Assembly: GCA_016787525.1 (NCBI GenBank)
Contig: JAEUUP010000114.1
Location: forward strand, 1 to 64,000
Origin: Saprospiraceae bacterium
GTDB lineage: Bacteria > Bacteroidota > Bacteroidia > Chitinophagales > Saprospiraceae
DNA: 64,000 nt
Reading direction: 5' to 3'
Shown here: piece after piece, positions 36,367 to 44,828 of the stretch
Numbering within the stretch: the first letter of the stretch is position 1
Layout of the letters: each line of letters starts with the position of its first letter
Program-made: the position numbers and the translations under genes
Notes under the pieces: generated by a model
The model's database searches: none
The model's input: the letters and a program-made list of their open reading frames with translations, nothing else
What the model was told of the DNA's origin: nothing

Positions 36367-37062
36367 TTATTTCTTTTTTGACTCAGCGCGAGCGATGTAT
36401 TTGTCAATATCGCGTGCATCGTTTGTCATACCGTATTTTTCTTTGATTTCTTTGTAAGCATCCAAAGCTGTTGATACGTCACCTTGTTTTTCGCTCAACA
36501 TAGCGTAACGTTTCAAATAGAAAGCTTTCATATCTTCGACACCACCAGAAGTTGCAGCTTCTTTGTAGTATTTCAAAGCTTTTGAAAAATCATTTTTTTC
36601 GCTATAAGCATCTGCCAAAGCACCGTATTTCATGGTTGGAGAAACTTCGCCATTAGGAGAAAAATCGTCCAATTGTTGGATGGCTTCATCAAATTTACCT
36701 AAATTTAGATAGCAAATCCCTGCATAATAGTGTGCTAAATTGCCTGCAGGTGTGCTACCATACTTTTTTGCCACATCTAAGAAGCCTTCATAGCCACCAC
36801 CAGGGTTGTTCAATGCCAACGCAAATGAATCACGCTCGAACATTTGTTCCGCTTTCCATATAGCTTGTATAGCTTTTTTCTGATTGCTTTCTACGTAAGA
36901 TTTCCATGCAAACCAACCACCGATGACAACGACCAATGCAATTGCACCGTACATAATCGGTTTTTTGTACTCTTCAACCCAATGCTGCGTTTCTTTTGTT
37001 ACTTCTGCAATATCTACTAATACTTCTTCTTGACTTACTTTTTTGATGTTCTGTTTAGCCAT
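36367..37062 (-). CDS. TPR protein with N-terminal membrane anchor (YfgM-like)
   Basis: 231 residues. One membrane segment at about 36-53 (IMYGAIALVVVIGGWFAWKS) is followed by tetratricopeptide-like repeats (LAHYYAGICYLNLGKFDEAI, ADAYSEKNDFSKALKYYKEA). The arrangement is like that of YfgM, an inner-membrane partner of the Sec translocon and chaperones in proteobacteria, though family identity is not certain. The repeats should face the periplasm. On the minus strand TATTTTTG (37122-37129) is a possible -7 box without a matching TTG. Confidence 0.75.
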   Translation of the reverse strand: MAKQNIKKVSQEEVLVDIAEVTKETQHWVEEYKKPIMYGAIALVVVIGGWFAWKSYVESNQKKAIQAIWKAEQMFERDSFALALNNPGGGYEGFLDVAKKYGSTPAGNLAHYYAGICYLNLGKFDEAIQQLDDFSPNGEVSPTMKYGALADAYSEKNDFSKALKYYKEAATSGGVEDMKAFYLKRYAMLSEKQGDVSTALDAYKEIKEKYGMTNDARDIDKYIARAESKKK

Positions 37063-37251
37063 TTATCGCTTAATTTTTATTGGAAAATGAATTATTCTAT
37101 TCTGATTTTTAAAAATGCGTGCAAAAATATGTCTTTTTTCGATTTTTTTAACTTTTACGCAAAGTTTTCCGTTTTGTTACAGATTGAATAGGCAACTCCT
37201 GTTGGTTTGATGTGTTTTAGAGCCTTTTACAACAATAAATATGCCATACAA

Positions 37252-37890
37252 CTAAAACAATCCGTGCAACTCAGCTTGTACCTTACTCAAAATCTCACCT
37301 AAATCTTCAGGACGATTGATAAAATCAATCTCATCAGCATTGATAACTAAGAGTTTCCCTTCTTTGTATGTCGAAATCCAAGAGTCATACCGTTCGTTGA
37401 GGCGTTTGAGATAATCGAGAGAAATCGTGCCTTCGTAGTCGCGACCGCGTTGCTGAATGTGTCCCACCAAGGTTGGGATACTGGCTTTCAGGTAAATAAG
37501 CAAATCGGGAGGAGACACTTGTTCGAGCATGATTTTAAAGAGTGTAAAATAATTTTCGAAATCACGTTTCGACATCAAACCCATTTCGTGCAAATTGGGT
37601 GCAAAAATATGTGCATCTTCATAAATCGTTCTATCTTGAATCACTGTTTTGTTTCCTTTCTGTATGCCTAAGATTTGACGATAACGGCTGTTCAAAAAAT
37701 ACACCTGCAAGTTAAACGACCACCTGTGCATATCGTGGTAAAAATCTGCGAGATAAGGGTTGTCCTCAACGTCTTCAAAGTGAGGCTCCCAATGGAAGTG
37801 TTTGGCTAATTGTGTCGTCAGCGTTGTTTTGCCTGCACCAATATTACCTGCAATAGCGATATGCTTGGCAAAGGGTTGAGATTCTTTCAT
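37252..37890 (-). CDS. Deoxynucleoside kinase
   Basis: 212 residues, the usual length of bacterial deoxynucleoside kinases (dAdo/dGuo/dCyd kinase family), which phosphorylate salvaged deoxynucleosides. Seen: P-loop GNIGAGKTT (15-23), substrate-binding WEPHFEDVEDNPYL, the catalytic DRTIYEDAHIF, and a lid with QQRGRDYEG. It is cytoplasmic. The 10-mer follows at 38050 in the upstream gap next to a strong palindrome. Confidence 0.88.
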   Translation of the reverse strand: MKESQPFAKHIAIAGNIGAGKTTLTTQLAKHFHWEPHFEDVEDNPYLADFYHDMHRWSFNLQVYFLNSRYRQILGIQKGNKTVIQDRTIYEDAHIFAPNLHEMGLMSKRDFENYFTLFKIMLEQVSPPDLLIYLKASIPTLVGHIQQRGRDYEGTISLDYLKRLNERYDSWISTYKEGKLLVINADEIDFINRPEDLGEILSKVQAELHGLF

Positions 37891-37952
37891 CAGATTAGAT
37901 AGTCAAATTAAAAATGCAACGGAAAGGTAAGAAAACGATATGGAAGATTTTG

Positions 37953-37993
37953 AAAGAGATTTACTAAATTTTCAAAATTTAGTAAATCTCTTT
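37953..37993. terminator. Perfect 20-bp palindrome upstream of the kinase gene
   Basis: The arms AAAGAGATTTACTAAATTTT and its exact complement are separated by a single C. It lies between the transaldolase gene and the kinase gene, which both run on the minus strand, and so would form a hairpin after the transaldolase stop. The one-base loop means a cruciform or slipped hairpin is more likely than a simple RNA terminator. Confidence 0.5.
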
Positions 37994-38090
37994 GTCAAAA
38001 TAGGGCAAACTAAGATTCTGAAAACAAATACGGCAAATCTTTTGGCAACCCCCTCAGTACCATCGTTTCAGTCTCTTTCAATGGTTCTCT

Positions 38091-38756
38091 TCAGTTAGAT
38101 TTAGCTTTTGCTTTTTCGTGATCAGCCAAAAACTGTTGTAAACCTATGTCGGTTAGTGGATGTTTCAATAAGCCTAAAATAGCAGAAAGTGGACAAGTGA
38201 CCACATCCGCACCCGCTTGTGCCGCTTGAACAATGTGCAAAGGTGTCCGAATGCTCGCTGCTAAAATTTGCGTATCATAGCCTTGGATGCCATAAATTTC
38301 AGCAATTTGTTTTATCAACTCCATACCGTCCCAATTCATATCGTCAATGCGACCAATGAAGGGCGAAAGATAAGTCGCGCCCGCTTTAGCCGCCAAAATA
38401 GCCTGACCTGCGCTGAAAACTAATGTACAATTCGTCGGAATTTCATGTTCGGTGAACCAAGCAATGGCTTTCACGCCATCTTTAATCATAGGTACTTTCA
38501 CAACGATGTTTTGGGCAATATCCATCAAGCGTTGACCTTCTTCGATCATACCTTTGAAGTCTGTCGAAATCACCTCGGCACTCACATCACCTTCCACAAT
38601 GTCACAAATCGCTTTGTAATGTTTCATCACATTATTTGTGCCTGTGATGCCTTCTTTTGCCATCAAAGATGGGTTTGTCGTAACACCGTCGAGGATGCCT
38701 AAATCTTTCGCTTCGCGGATTTGGTCGAGATTGGCTGTATCAATAAAGAATTTCAT
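38091..38756 (-). CDS. Transaldolase / fructose-6-phosphate aldolase family
   Basis: 221 residues, the short form of transaldolase (TalC/Fsa type). It moves a dihydroxyacetone unit in the pentose phosphate pathway, or cleaves fructose 6-phosphate. Seen: start KFFIDTANLDQIREA, GVTTNPSLMAKEG, the Schiff-base Lys in IVVKVPMIKDG, and SPFIGRIDDMNWDG. The later part, with ILAASIRTP and GADVVTCPLSAI, completes the barrel. It is cytoplasmic. On sequence alone transaldolase activity is more likely than aldolase. Confidence 0.92.
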   Translation of the reverse strand: MKFFIDTANLDQIREAKDLGILDGVTTNPSLMAKEGITGTNNVMKHYKAICDIVEGDVSAEVISTDFKGMIEEGQRLMDIAQNIVVKVPMIKDGVKAIAWFTEHEIPTNCTLVFSAGQAILAAKAGATYLSPFIGRIDDMNWDGMELIKQIAEIYGIQGYDTQILAASIRTPLHIVQAAQAGADVVTCPLSAILGLLKHPLTDIGLQQFLADHEKAKAKSN

Positions 38757-38849
38757 TGGCAGAACATTATTTTTAGTATCAGTTTGTCAATTCGGTTCAA
38801 AAACTGACTGTTTTACAAAAAGCTAACCGAAAAGCTCTATTTTGAACAA

Positions 38850-38938
38850 AAAAAATGCGCCAAGCACACCGCTCAACCGCCTTATCCTTGCTGTGTTTCC
38901 ACCCTGGGGAGGTTCGGCAGGAGCTGGTCGCCTGACGC
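38850..38938 (-). ncRNA. ffs: Small SRP RNA (4.5S type)
   Basis: On the minus strand the RNA starts GCGTCAGGCGACCAGC and ends GCTTGGCGC, and these ends pair in a 9-bp closing stem (38930-38938 with 38857-38865). In the middle is SRP domain IV: CAGG-GTG-GAAA-CAC-AGCAAGG, a GNRA-type tetraloop with the asymmetric loop that binds Ffh. A T run at 38848-38855 ends it. The RNA is part of the signal recognition particle that targets nascent membrane proteins. A near-ideal promoter lies directly upstream. Confidence 0.85.
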
Positions 38939-38942
38939 GTCG

Positions 38943-38972
38943 CAAAGATAGATGCGTTTCTCGAATTTACAA
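38943..38972 (-). promoter_or_regulatory. Promoter of the SRP RNA gene
   Basis: On the minus strand TTG (38970-38972) and TATCTTTG (38943-38950) are 19 bp apart, an exact fit to the Bacteroidota consensus TTG-N19-TAnnTTTG. The start of the RNA, GCGTCAGG, is about 5 bp downstream. Confidence 0.8.
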
Positions 38973-39140
38973 GCTAATGTGGAAAACTTTTTCAAAATTA
39001 TTAAATAAGATGTGATGCTTTTAACGTTATATTGACATTTGACCAAATTAACAAATACGAGAAAAAAACTAACTTTACCCCTCAGTAAATCATCATTGGT
39101 CACTGCATATAACAACACTTTTGAATCAAAACCCAACACG

Positions 39141-41351
39141 ATGTTAAAGCAAATCTTACTTTCAATGGGCTTTATTGCCCTATCATCAACACTTTTTTCT
39201 CAAAATCTGCTCAAAAACGGTGATTGTGAACTACCAACCGTCAATGGCAAAATCCCTTTTTGGACAGAAGTACAAGGTACAGAATGGCGACCCGACAATG
39301 CTTTTGCAGCCCCTCAGTCGGGATTATTTTACTTCTATGCGGGTGGAGCGCGTACCGCCGAATTGATGCAAGAAGTGGATGTGACCGACTACTCATGTCC
39401 AATTGATGCCAACCGACAAAAGTTTGATTTTAAAGGCTTTGTCAAGTCTTTTGCGCAAAATCCAACTGACCAAACACGCATCATCGTTGAATATCGCTCT
39501 GTCAACGGTACTGTTTTATCCACTTTCGACACAGGTAATCAAACCAATACAAGCGCATGGGCACAAATGACTGATTCGCGGATAGCTCCGATTGGTACAC
39601 GTAAAATTCGAGTACGCTTAATCAGTACATTGAAAGGAGGCACGGACAATGATGGCTACTACGATAATATCCAACTCTCACCCAATCCTACTTTGATGAA
39701 ATTAGATACTATTTACAACGTTTCAGCGACGTGCAATCAAGCCAACGGTCAAGCCCGCATTTCGGTCAGCGGTGGTATTTTACCTTTGCAATTCAAGTTA
39801 GACAATCAAGTAGCTGTTTCGGATTCTATTTTGAGCAATATAAAAGGTGGCGTACACACCATTTGGGTCACGGATGCTGCTAATTGCGTGGTTTCTACTA
39901 ATTTCTCCATTGGTAATACTGTACCACCTAGCATTACCAATCTCAAAACCACCCCCTCAGTATGCGACCGAAACAATGGGACTTTAACCTTTGTAATAAA
40001 CAATGGCACGGGGCGTTTGACCTATCAATTGGGCAATCAAGCAGCCAGAAACCAAGCAAAATTTGATTCATTATCTAGTGGCAACTATCTTTTGAGGGTC
40101 AGAGATTCTATTGGATGTACAGATACTTTGACGATAGCTATCGGCGAGAAAAAAAAACCAACCATTGATTCTGTTAAGGTCATACCCGCCAATTGTTTGA
40201 AAAACAACGGGCAAATCATCGTATTCGGTAGTGGCGAAACGCCCAATTTACAGTATGGTTTAGACAGTAGCCAGTGGTTAAACAACAACATTTTCTCAAA
40301 CTTAAAAGACAGCCTTTACACTGTTTTTATCAGAGATACCAATCGTTGTTTGTTTTCAAAAAGTATAGTGGTGAATAAAATAGCTCCTCCTAAGTTAGAT
40401 TCGCTCAATATAACACCCAGTACTTGTGCTAAAAATAATGGTAGTATTTCACTTTATGCCCGCAACTTAACATACAGTCTCGATAGCATCAGTTTTTCCA
40501 ATGCGATGCAATTTGCCAATCTTCAAGGTGGAAACTATACTGTTTATATTCGTGACTCTGCTCAGTGTACGATTTCTCAAAAAACAATTGTCCCAAAAAT
40601 TGCGCCACCCGTCATCAACGACATACAAGTAAAAGCCGAAACTTGTCGCAAAAACGACGGACAAATCATCGTCAAAGCCAGTAGTTCAGCGAGTTCGTTG
40701 ACTTATAGTCTCAATTCCATTTTTAGCAACCGCGATTCGTTCCAAAATCTATCCAGCGGCATATTTACTGTGTCCGTTCGAGATTCCTTCAATTGTGTTA
40801 TTAATCAATTCATTACTGTTTCAAGTCAACCACAACCCATTGTAGAAGATATACGAACTACCCGCTCAGTATGCGACGACGCTACGGGCATTATTGTTGT
40901 AAAAGCCAAAGGTTCTGACCTCTCTTACAGTCTCGACAGTGTACATTTCCAAAATGATTTTTTATTTCGCAAAGTTAAAGCAGGCAAATACAGAATTGTT
41001 GTAAAAGATAGAGCCAATTGCCAAACTGTTATCACAACAGAAGTTATGCGCGAGTGTGGGCTTTTTGTTCCTACTGCTTTTTCGCCCAATGATGACGGCA
41101 ACAACGATAGGCTCAATATTTTTGGCGATGCCAATTTGATTGATAAAATATTGGAATTCAAAGTATTCAATCGCTGGGGTATTCTTGTTTTTAATGATGA
41201 AACCGTCCAAATCAATAATATCAACAATGGCTGGGATGGTAGGTTTAGAGGTAAAGAGGTTGAAAATGGTACTTATCTTTATGTCGTAAAAGTACAATTG
41301 AAAGATGGGACTACCTTAGAAGAAAAAGGAGATGTCACTCTTCTTAGGTAG
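39141..41351 (+). CDS. SprB-like repeat protein with type B T9SS sorting domain
   Basis: 736 residues from ATG 39141 (signal peptide to about residue 20, ending LFSQ). An earlier in-frame TTG is unlikely. After a carbohydrate-binding-like N-terminal part (about 20-190), there are about six SprB-like repeats of roughly 75 residues (CNQANGQARISVSGG, CDRNNGTLTFVINNG, CLKNNGQIIVFGSGE, CAKNNGSISL, CRKNDGQIIVKASS, CDDATGIIVVKAKG). The C-terminal gliding-motility-associated domain reads FVPTAFSPNDDGNNDRLNI and later KVFNRWGILVF and YLYVVKVQLKDG, the type B sorting signal. It should be exported by the type IX system and displayed on the surface, possibly for adhesion or gliding. One 10-mer (39953) and near-copies lie at repeat starts. 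Confidence 0.88.
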   Translation: MLKQILLSMGFIALSSTLFSQNLLKNGDCELPTVNGKIPFWTEVQGTEWRPDNAFAAPQSGLFYFYAGGARTAELMQEVDVTDYSCPIDANRQKFDFKGFVKSFAQNPTDQTRIIVEYRSVNGTVLSTFDTGNQTNTSAWAQMTDSRIAPIGTRKIRVRLISTLKGGTDNDGYYDNIQLSPNPTLMKLDTIYNVSATCNQANGQARISVSGGILPLQFKLDNQVAVSDSILSNIKGGVHTIWVTDAANCVVSTNFSIGNTVPPSITNLKTTPSVCDRNNGTLTFVINNGTGRLTYQLGNQAARNQAKFDSLSSGNYLLRVRDSIGCTDTLTIAIGEKKKPTIDSVKVIPANCLKNNGQIIVFGSGETPNLQYGLDSSQWLNNNIFSNLKDSLYTVFIRDTNRCLFSKSIVVNKIAPPKLDSLNITPSTCAKNNGSISLYARNLTYSLDSISFSNAMQFANLQGGNYTVYIRDSAQCTISQKTIVPKIAPPVINDIQVKAETCRKNDGQIIVKASSSASSLTYSLNSIFSNRDSFQNLSSGIFTVSVRDSFNCVINQFITVSSQPQPIVEDIRTTRSVCDDATGIIVVKAKGSDLSYSLDSVHFQNDFLFRKVKAGKYRIVVKDRANCQTVITTEVMRECGLFVPTAFSPNDDGNNDRLNIFGDANLIDKILEFKVFNRWGILVFNDETVQINNINNGWDGRFRGKEVENGTYLYVVKVQLKDGTTLEEKGDVTLLR

Positions 41352-41499
41352 GTAAAGGTGTTTGTTGTGTAAAAATGATTGTATAAAATTCGCAAAACTT
41401 TCAAAGTTTCATCAACTTGGATATATTTTGGCGATGTTTTCAATACAAACACACATGTCATAGAACAATTTTTATTCATCATTCACGGGTCGAATCCCC

Positions 41500-41553
41500 C
41501 CCCTCAGTATATGCAAAAAAGAGGCTGTATCAACTTTTGATACAGCCTTTTCT
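41500..41553 (+). terminator. Terminator, preceded by a 10-mer copy
   Basis: The 10-mer (41500-41509) is followed by a perfect stem AGGCTGTATCAA / TTGATACAGCCT (41522-41533 and 41537-41548) and a T run. It lies about 150 bp after the surface-protein gene. Confidence 0.7.
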
Positions 41554-41604
41554 ATGTTGTGATAAACGCTATATTAAGTAATCAGAAATAAGTTTTCGCG
41601 TGTT

Positions 41605-41785
41605 TGATACTTACTTTTTTGCGCTACGCGCAAAAAACGTACTTTGAAAGTTCTTCTATTGGAGCGAGCGATTTTTTGATTAAAATTTTGGCTTTGCCAA
41701 AATTTTAATAAAAAAATCGCTCGCTCCTCAAAGACCTTTTCGCCGCCAAAGGCGGCGTTTGAAATGCACGAAAACTTATTTTTGA
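41605..41785. repeat. Structured palindromic element 4
   Basis: Left hairpin TTTTTTGCGC / GCGCAAAAAA with an ACGTAC box, a 32-bp arm pair with one mismatch (41661-41692 and 41696-41727), and a right hairpin CGCCGCC / GGCGGCG (41741-41757). The left end ATACTTACTTTTTT resembles the ends of elements 1 and 2. The right end ends in AAAACTTATT and is less like theirs. The central stem is unrelated to the other three. Confidence 0.65.
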
Positions 41786-41832
41786 CTACTAAGCAAAATA
41801 AAAGACCATTTCGATAGCCGCATCAGTAACTC

Positions 41833-41878
41833 AAAATGGTATTTCAGCGTAAACAAGCTGAAATACCATTTTTTTTTC
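41833..41878 (+). terminator. Terminator-like hairpin upstream of a lipoprotein gene
   Basis: The stem AAAATGGTATTTCAGC / GCTGAAATACCATTTT (41833-41848 and 41857-41872) is followed by a T run. It ends 19 bp before the lipoprotein ATG, so it may also fold in the leader of that mRNA. Confidence 0.6.
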
Positions 41879-41896
41879 ATTAAAATTGACTGTTTC

Positions 41897-42292
41897 ATGA
41901 AGTTAAAAACATTATCATTGCTATTAGCCTTAGTCGTATTTGCGATAAGCTGTGGGAATAAAATTGATGAAAAATCGCTTGCTGTTGATGCTGAAAAAAT
42001 TGCCTTATTGCAATGTAAAGCACGTGTACTTCGCAATGAAAGATTTGACTCTGCCAATAATATACGTTTGCGAGAGGAGGATTTACTGAAAAAAAGAGCG
42101 AAAATAACAGCTGAAATGATCCAACACAACGATTCAGTTGCACGAGACTTAACAAACCGAACAGCAACATTAGCATCAACCATCACTCAAACGCTTGATA
42201 GTTTGTGGAAAAACAAATACAAAAAACTTGAACAACGACAACAACTCGATCAAGCTGTCGAAAAAATCGTTTCCACTCAATGTGGTCATTAA
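41897..42292 (+). CDS. Small helical lipoprotein
   Basis: 131 residues. Signal peptide with a lipobox ending at Cys19 (VFAISC), then a charged, mostly helical mature part (EKIALLQCKARVLRNERFDS, LREEDLLKKRAKITAEM) that could form a coiled coil, and a last Cys in STQCGH. No family recognised. It should be anchored to the envelope. It stands alone and ends at a strong terminator. Confidence 0.6.
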   Translation: MKLKTLSLLLALVVFAISCGNKIDEKSLAVDAEKIALLQCKARVLRNERFDSANNIRLREEDLLKKRAKITAEMIQHNDSVARDLTNRTATLASTITQTLDSLWKNKYKKLEQRQQLDQAVEKIVSTQCGH

Positions 42293-42300
42293 ACAGAAAA

Positions 42301-42338
42301 AAACTTGGCACAAGTCGTATGACTTGCGCCAAGTTTTG
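42301..42338 (+). terminator. Terminator after the small lipoprotein gene
   Basis: The stem AAACTTGGC-CAAGTC pairs with GACTTG-GCCAAGTTT (42301-42316 and 42321-42336), loop GTAT, ending in TTTTG. Confidence 0.75.
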
Positions 42339-42398
42339 TTAGGTATGCCTATATTTGCCGCCAAAAATTGACCAAACTAAATTGGAGGAAATCGAAGT

Positions 42399-43724
42399 AT
42401 GAGCATCAACCTATTGGACTTCACTAAAAGTCAAATCAACAACACCCATGCGTCAAAAATTGCAGCATTGTTGAATGAAAAAAATACTGCAACTCAAAAA
42501 GCCTTAGACGTTTTGTACCCCTCAGTATTGGGCAGTATTGCCAATAGTGCAACAACTTTGAGTGGCGCAGATGAGCTGTTAGGTATCATCAACGAAGGCA
42601 GCTACGATGGCCGTATTTTCGACAATATGGGCGCACTATTGGACAGTGATTCTGCCTTGCAAAGCCTTTTGATAAACGGCAACAAACTCTCCAGCACTTT
42701 TTTAGGCGATAAAATTATGCCCGTTGTCAATTGGGTCGCCACACATGCAGGCATCAAAACAGGCTCGGTACTGAGTCTTTTGGACTTAGCTGCGCCTTTG
42801 GTAATGAATAGTATTGGCAAAAACATGGATGGCAGACGCACGGCCAGTAGTTTAGTTGGTCTATTGGGTAGCCAGTTGCCTATTTTGAAAAAAGCCATTC
42901 CGAGCGAGTTGAGCAGCTTGTTGGGTTTGACAAAATTAGCGATAGAAACACCCCAATCAGCAACATCCAAAGAAGTGAGCAAACCGACCACCAAGCCTGC
43001 TACCCAATTGTTCAACACTGGCAACAAAACCACGTCAAAAGAAACGACTAAAGAAACTCAAAAAAGCACCACACAATCCACTTCGCCAAGTAATGAAAAG
43101 CCTTTGATACAGCGTTTGAAACCGTGGTTGATACTATTAGGCGCATCTTTATTCGGACTCATTTGCCTTAGAACTTGCAAAAAAGACCCCGCTGACACAC
43201 CTACGACAGCTACGACAGCTACGACAACCACCACAGCCGACAAACCCAATGCGGAACCCACAGCAACTGTTTCAGGCGACCAAAAAGTATTGAAACTTTC
43301 CGAAGGTGATTTGACTGTGAAAACAGGGTCTTTTTTAGATAAACTCTACACAACCATCACTGATGCCAATGCAGATTTATCAAAATCCATCGTTTTTGAA
43401 AATGTGAGTTTTGAAAAATACAAAACAGATTTGACAGACAGTTCAAAAATACAACTCGACGATGTGGTGAAAGTACTGAAAGCCTACCCCTCAGTAAACA
43501 TCAAAATAAATGGCTATACAGACAGTCGTGGCAATGCAGATGAAAACAAAGAGCTTTCAAGAGGTCGTGCGGCTTCAGTCAAGTCTTATTTATCATCAAA
43601 AGGCATCGCAAGTGAGCGCATGAGTTCCGAAGGTTTGGGCGCAGCCAACCCTATAGCTGATAATGCAGAGGAAGCAGGACGAGCTAAAAACCGTCGTATT
43701 GAAGCCACTATTACTAAAAAATAA
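42399..43724 (+). CDS. DUF937-OmpA envelope protein
   Basis: 441 residues. The N-terminal about 190 residues are a DUF937-like helical domain (LLDFTKSQINNTHASKIAALL, VLYPSVLGSIANSATTLSG). A Thr/Lys-rich linker (190-235) precedes one membrane segment (about 246-263, PWLILLGASLFGLICLRT). A Thr-rich stretch with four TAT-type repeats follows, and then the OmpA C-terminal domain (about 320-441), with the peptidoglycan-binding signature INGYTDSRGNADENKELSRGRA. It probably links the envelope to the cell wall, with the DUF937 part in the cytoplasm. It is followed 15 bp later by an acyltransferase gene and is probably in one operon with it. The 10-mer codes YPSV twice. Confidence 0.85.
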   Translation: MSINLLDFTKSQINNTHASKIAALLNEKNTATQKALDVLYPSVLGSIANSATTLSGADELLGIINEGSYDGRIFDNMGALLDSDSALQSLLINGNKLSSTFLGDKIMPVVNWVATHAGIKTGSVLSLLDLAAPLVMNSIGKNMDGRRTASSLVGLLGSQLPILKKAIPSELSSLLGLTKLAIETPQSATSKEVSKPTTKPATQLFNTGNKTTSKETTKETQKSTTQSTSPSNEKPLIQRLKPWLILLGASLFGLICLRTCKKDPADTPTTATTATTTTTADKPNAEPTATVSGDQKVLKLSEGDLTVKTGSFLDKLYTTITDANADLSKSIVFENVSFEKYKTDLTDSSKIQLDDVVKVLKAYPSVNIKINGYTDSRGNADENKELSRGRAASVKSYLSSKGIASERMSSEGLGAANPIADNAEEAGRAKNRRIEATITKK

Positions 43725-43739
43725 AATCGTTATTTCACT

Positions 43740-44621
43740 ATGCAATATATTGGCTATTTGTTCTTTCGTCTTATCGTTTTCAAGTTCAGCCTTGTGCCTT
43801 TTAGCTTTTTATACAAAATTGCTGACTTCTTAGCTTGGTTATTGTATAAAGTTATTGGCTACCGCAAAGAGGTGGTTTTCAAGCAACTGCGTCAATCGTT
43901 TCCAAATAGGACAGAAGCCGAGATAGAACAAATAGCCAAGGCATCTTATCGAAATCTGGCAGATATCATCGTCGAAAGTGTCAAAGGTTTTAGTATGTCG
44001 GAAGCTGATTTTCGCAAACGTTATGTTTTTACGAACCCCTCAGTATCTGATGCTGCTATTGTCCAGGGTAAGAGTACCATTCATATCGCTGCACATTATG
44101 GTAATTGGGAATGGGGTGCTATTTCCTATCCATTATTCGTTCAAAAGCCTGTTGTGGGTTTTTACAAACCTCTCTCAAATGTGCATATCGAAAAATATGG
44201 ACGCAAAAAACGTGGACAATTTGACATAGATTTAGTGCCAATTGGTCAAACAGCTCAAGCCTTTGTGAACTATAAAGACTTACCCACAACCTATGTGTTT
44301 GTCAGTGACCAAAGCACATGGTCAGACAATGCGCATTGGGTCACATTCTTAGGACAAGATACAGCTTGTCCGCAAGGCGGCGACAAATATGCCCGACAAT
44401 TGGATGCCACTGTTTTTTATGTGGACATACAGCGTATTAAACGGGGTTTCTATACTGTAAATTTAGAATTATTAGCAGAAAATGCTGCATCGTTACCCGA
44501 AGAAGAAGTCACACGCCGCTTTATGGCTCGTTTGGAGAGGCTTTTGTACCAAAAACCAGACAACTGGTTGTGGTCGCACAAACGTTGGAAAAAAAAACGC
44601 AACAATCTTAAGTCTAATTGA
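43740..44621 (+). CDS. LpxL-type lipid A acyltransferase
   Basis: 293 residues, typical of LpxL/HtrB/MsbB acyltransferases that add a secondary acyl chain to lipid A. Seen: an N-terminal membrane segment (about 1-40, YLFFRLIVFKFSLVPFSFLY), the catalytic HxxxxE motif in IAAHYGNWEWG, the VVGFYKPLSNVHIEKYGR region, and the DQSTW segment before the C-terminal basic tail (SHKRWKKKRNNLK). It acts at the inner membrane. It begins 15 bp after the OmpA-type gene. Confidence 0.88.
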   Translation: MQYIGYLFFRLIVFKFSLVPFSFLYKIADFLAWLLYKVIGYRKEVVFKQLRQSFPNRTEAEIEQIAKASYRNLADIIVESVKGFSMSEADFRKRYVFTNPSVSDAAIVQGKSTIHIAAHYGNWEWGAISYPLFVQKPVVGFYKPLSNVHIEKYGRKKRGQFDIDLVPIGQTAQAFVNYKDLPTTYVFVSDQSTWSDNAHWVTFLGQDTACPQGGDKYARQLDATVFYVDIQRIKRGFYTVNLELLAENAASLPEEEVTRRFMARLERLLYQKPDNWLWSHKRWKKKRNNLKSN

Positions 44622-44685
44622 AACTTGCTCTTTAACAATAATAAAAACAAATTTCAATTTTTTTGTCTCATTTTTTGTCATTTTG

Positions 44686-44716
44686 TTGCGAGTCAACTTT
44701 GACTAACCTATTTTTG
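44686..44716 (+). promoter_or_regulatory. Probable promoter of the PAP2/haloperoxidase gene
   Basis: TTG (44686-44688) and TATTTTTG (44709-44716) are 20 bp apart, matching the Bacteroidota consensus. The gene starts 113 bp downstream, so the leader would be about 105 nt long. Confidence 0.5.
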
Positions 44717-44828
44717 CAGCACTGATTTAATAGCTCACCTAATATATACAGTTGCATTACTATTATATTTCAATAAAAATATATTCAAAACTAATATTAT
44801 TCGTGAACTAATTTAAAGTGACTTTCCC

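Noticed and set aside
39039-39140. TTG start for the SprB-like gene
   Set aside because: The ATG at 39141 is directly followed by a signal peptide, and the upstream part contains a 10-mer in non-coding context.
41484-41500. tRNA T-arm-like sequence GGGTCGAATCC
   Set aside because: No acceptor, D or anticodon arm can be built upstream, so it is only a chance match next to a 10-mer.
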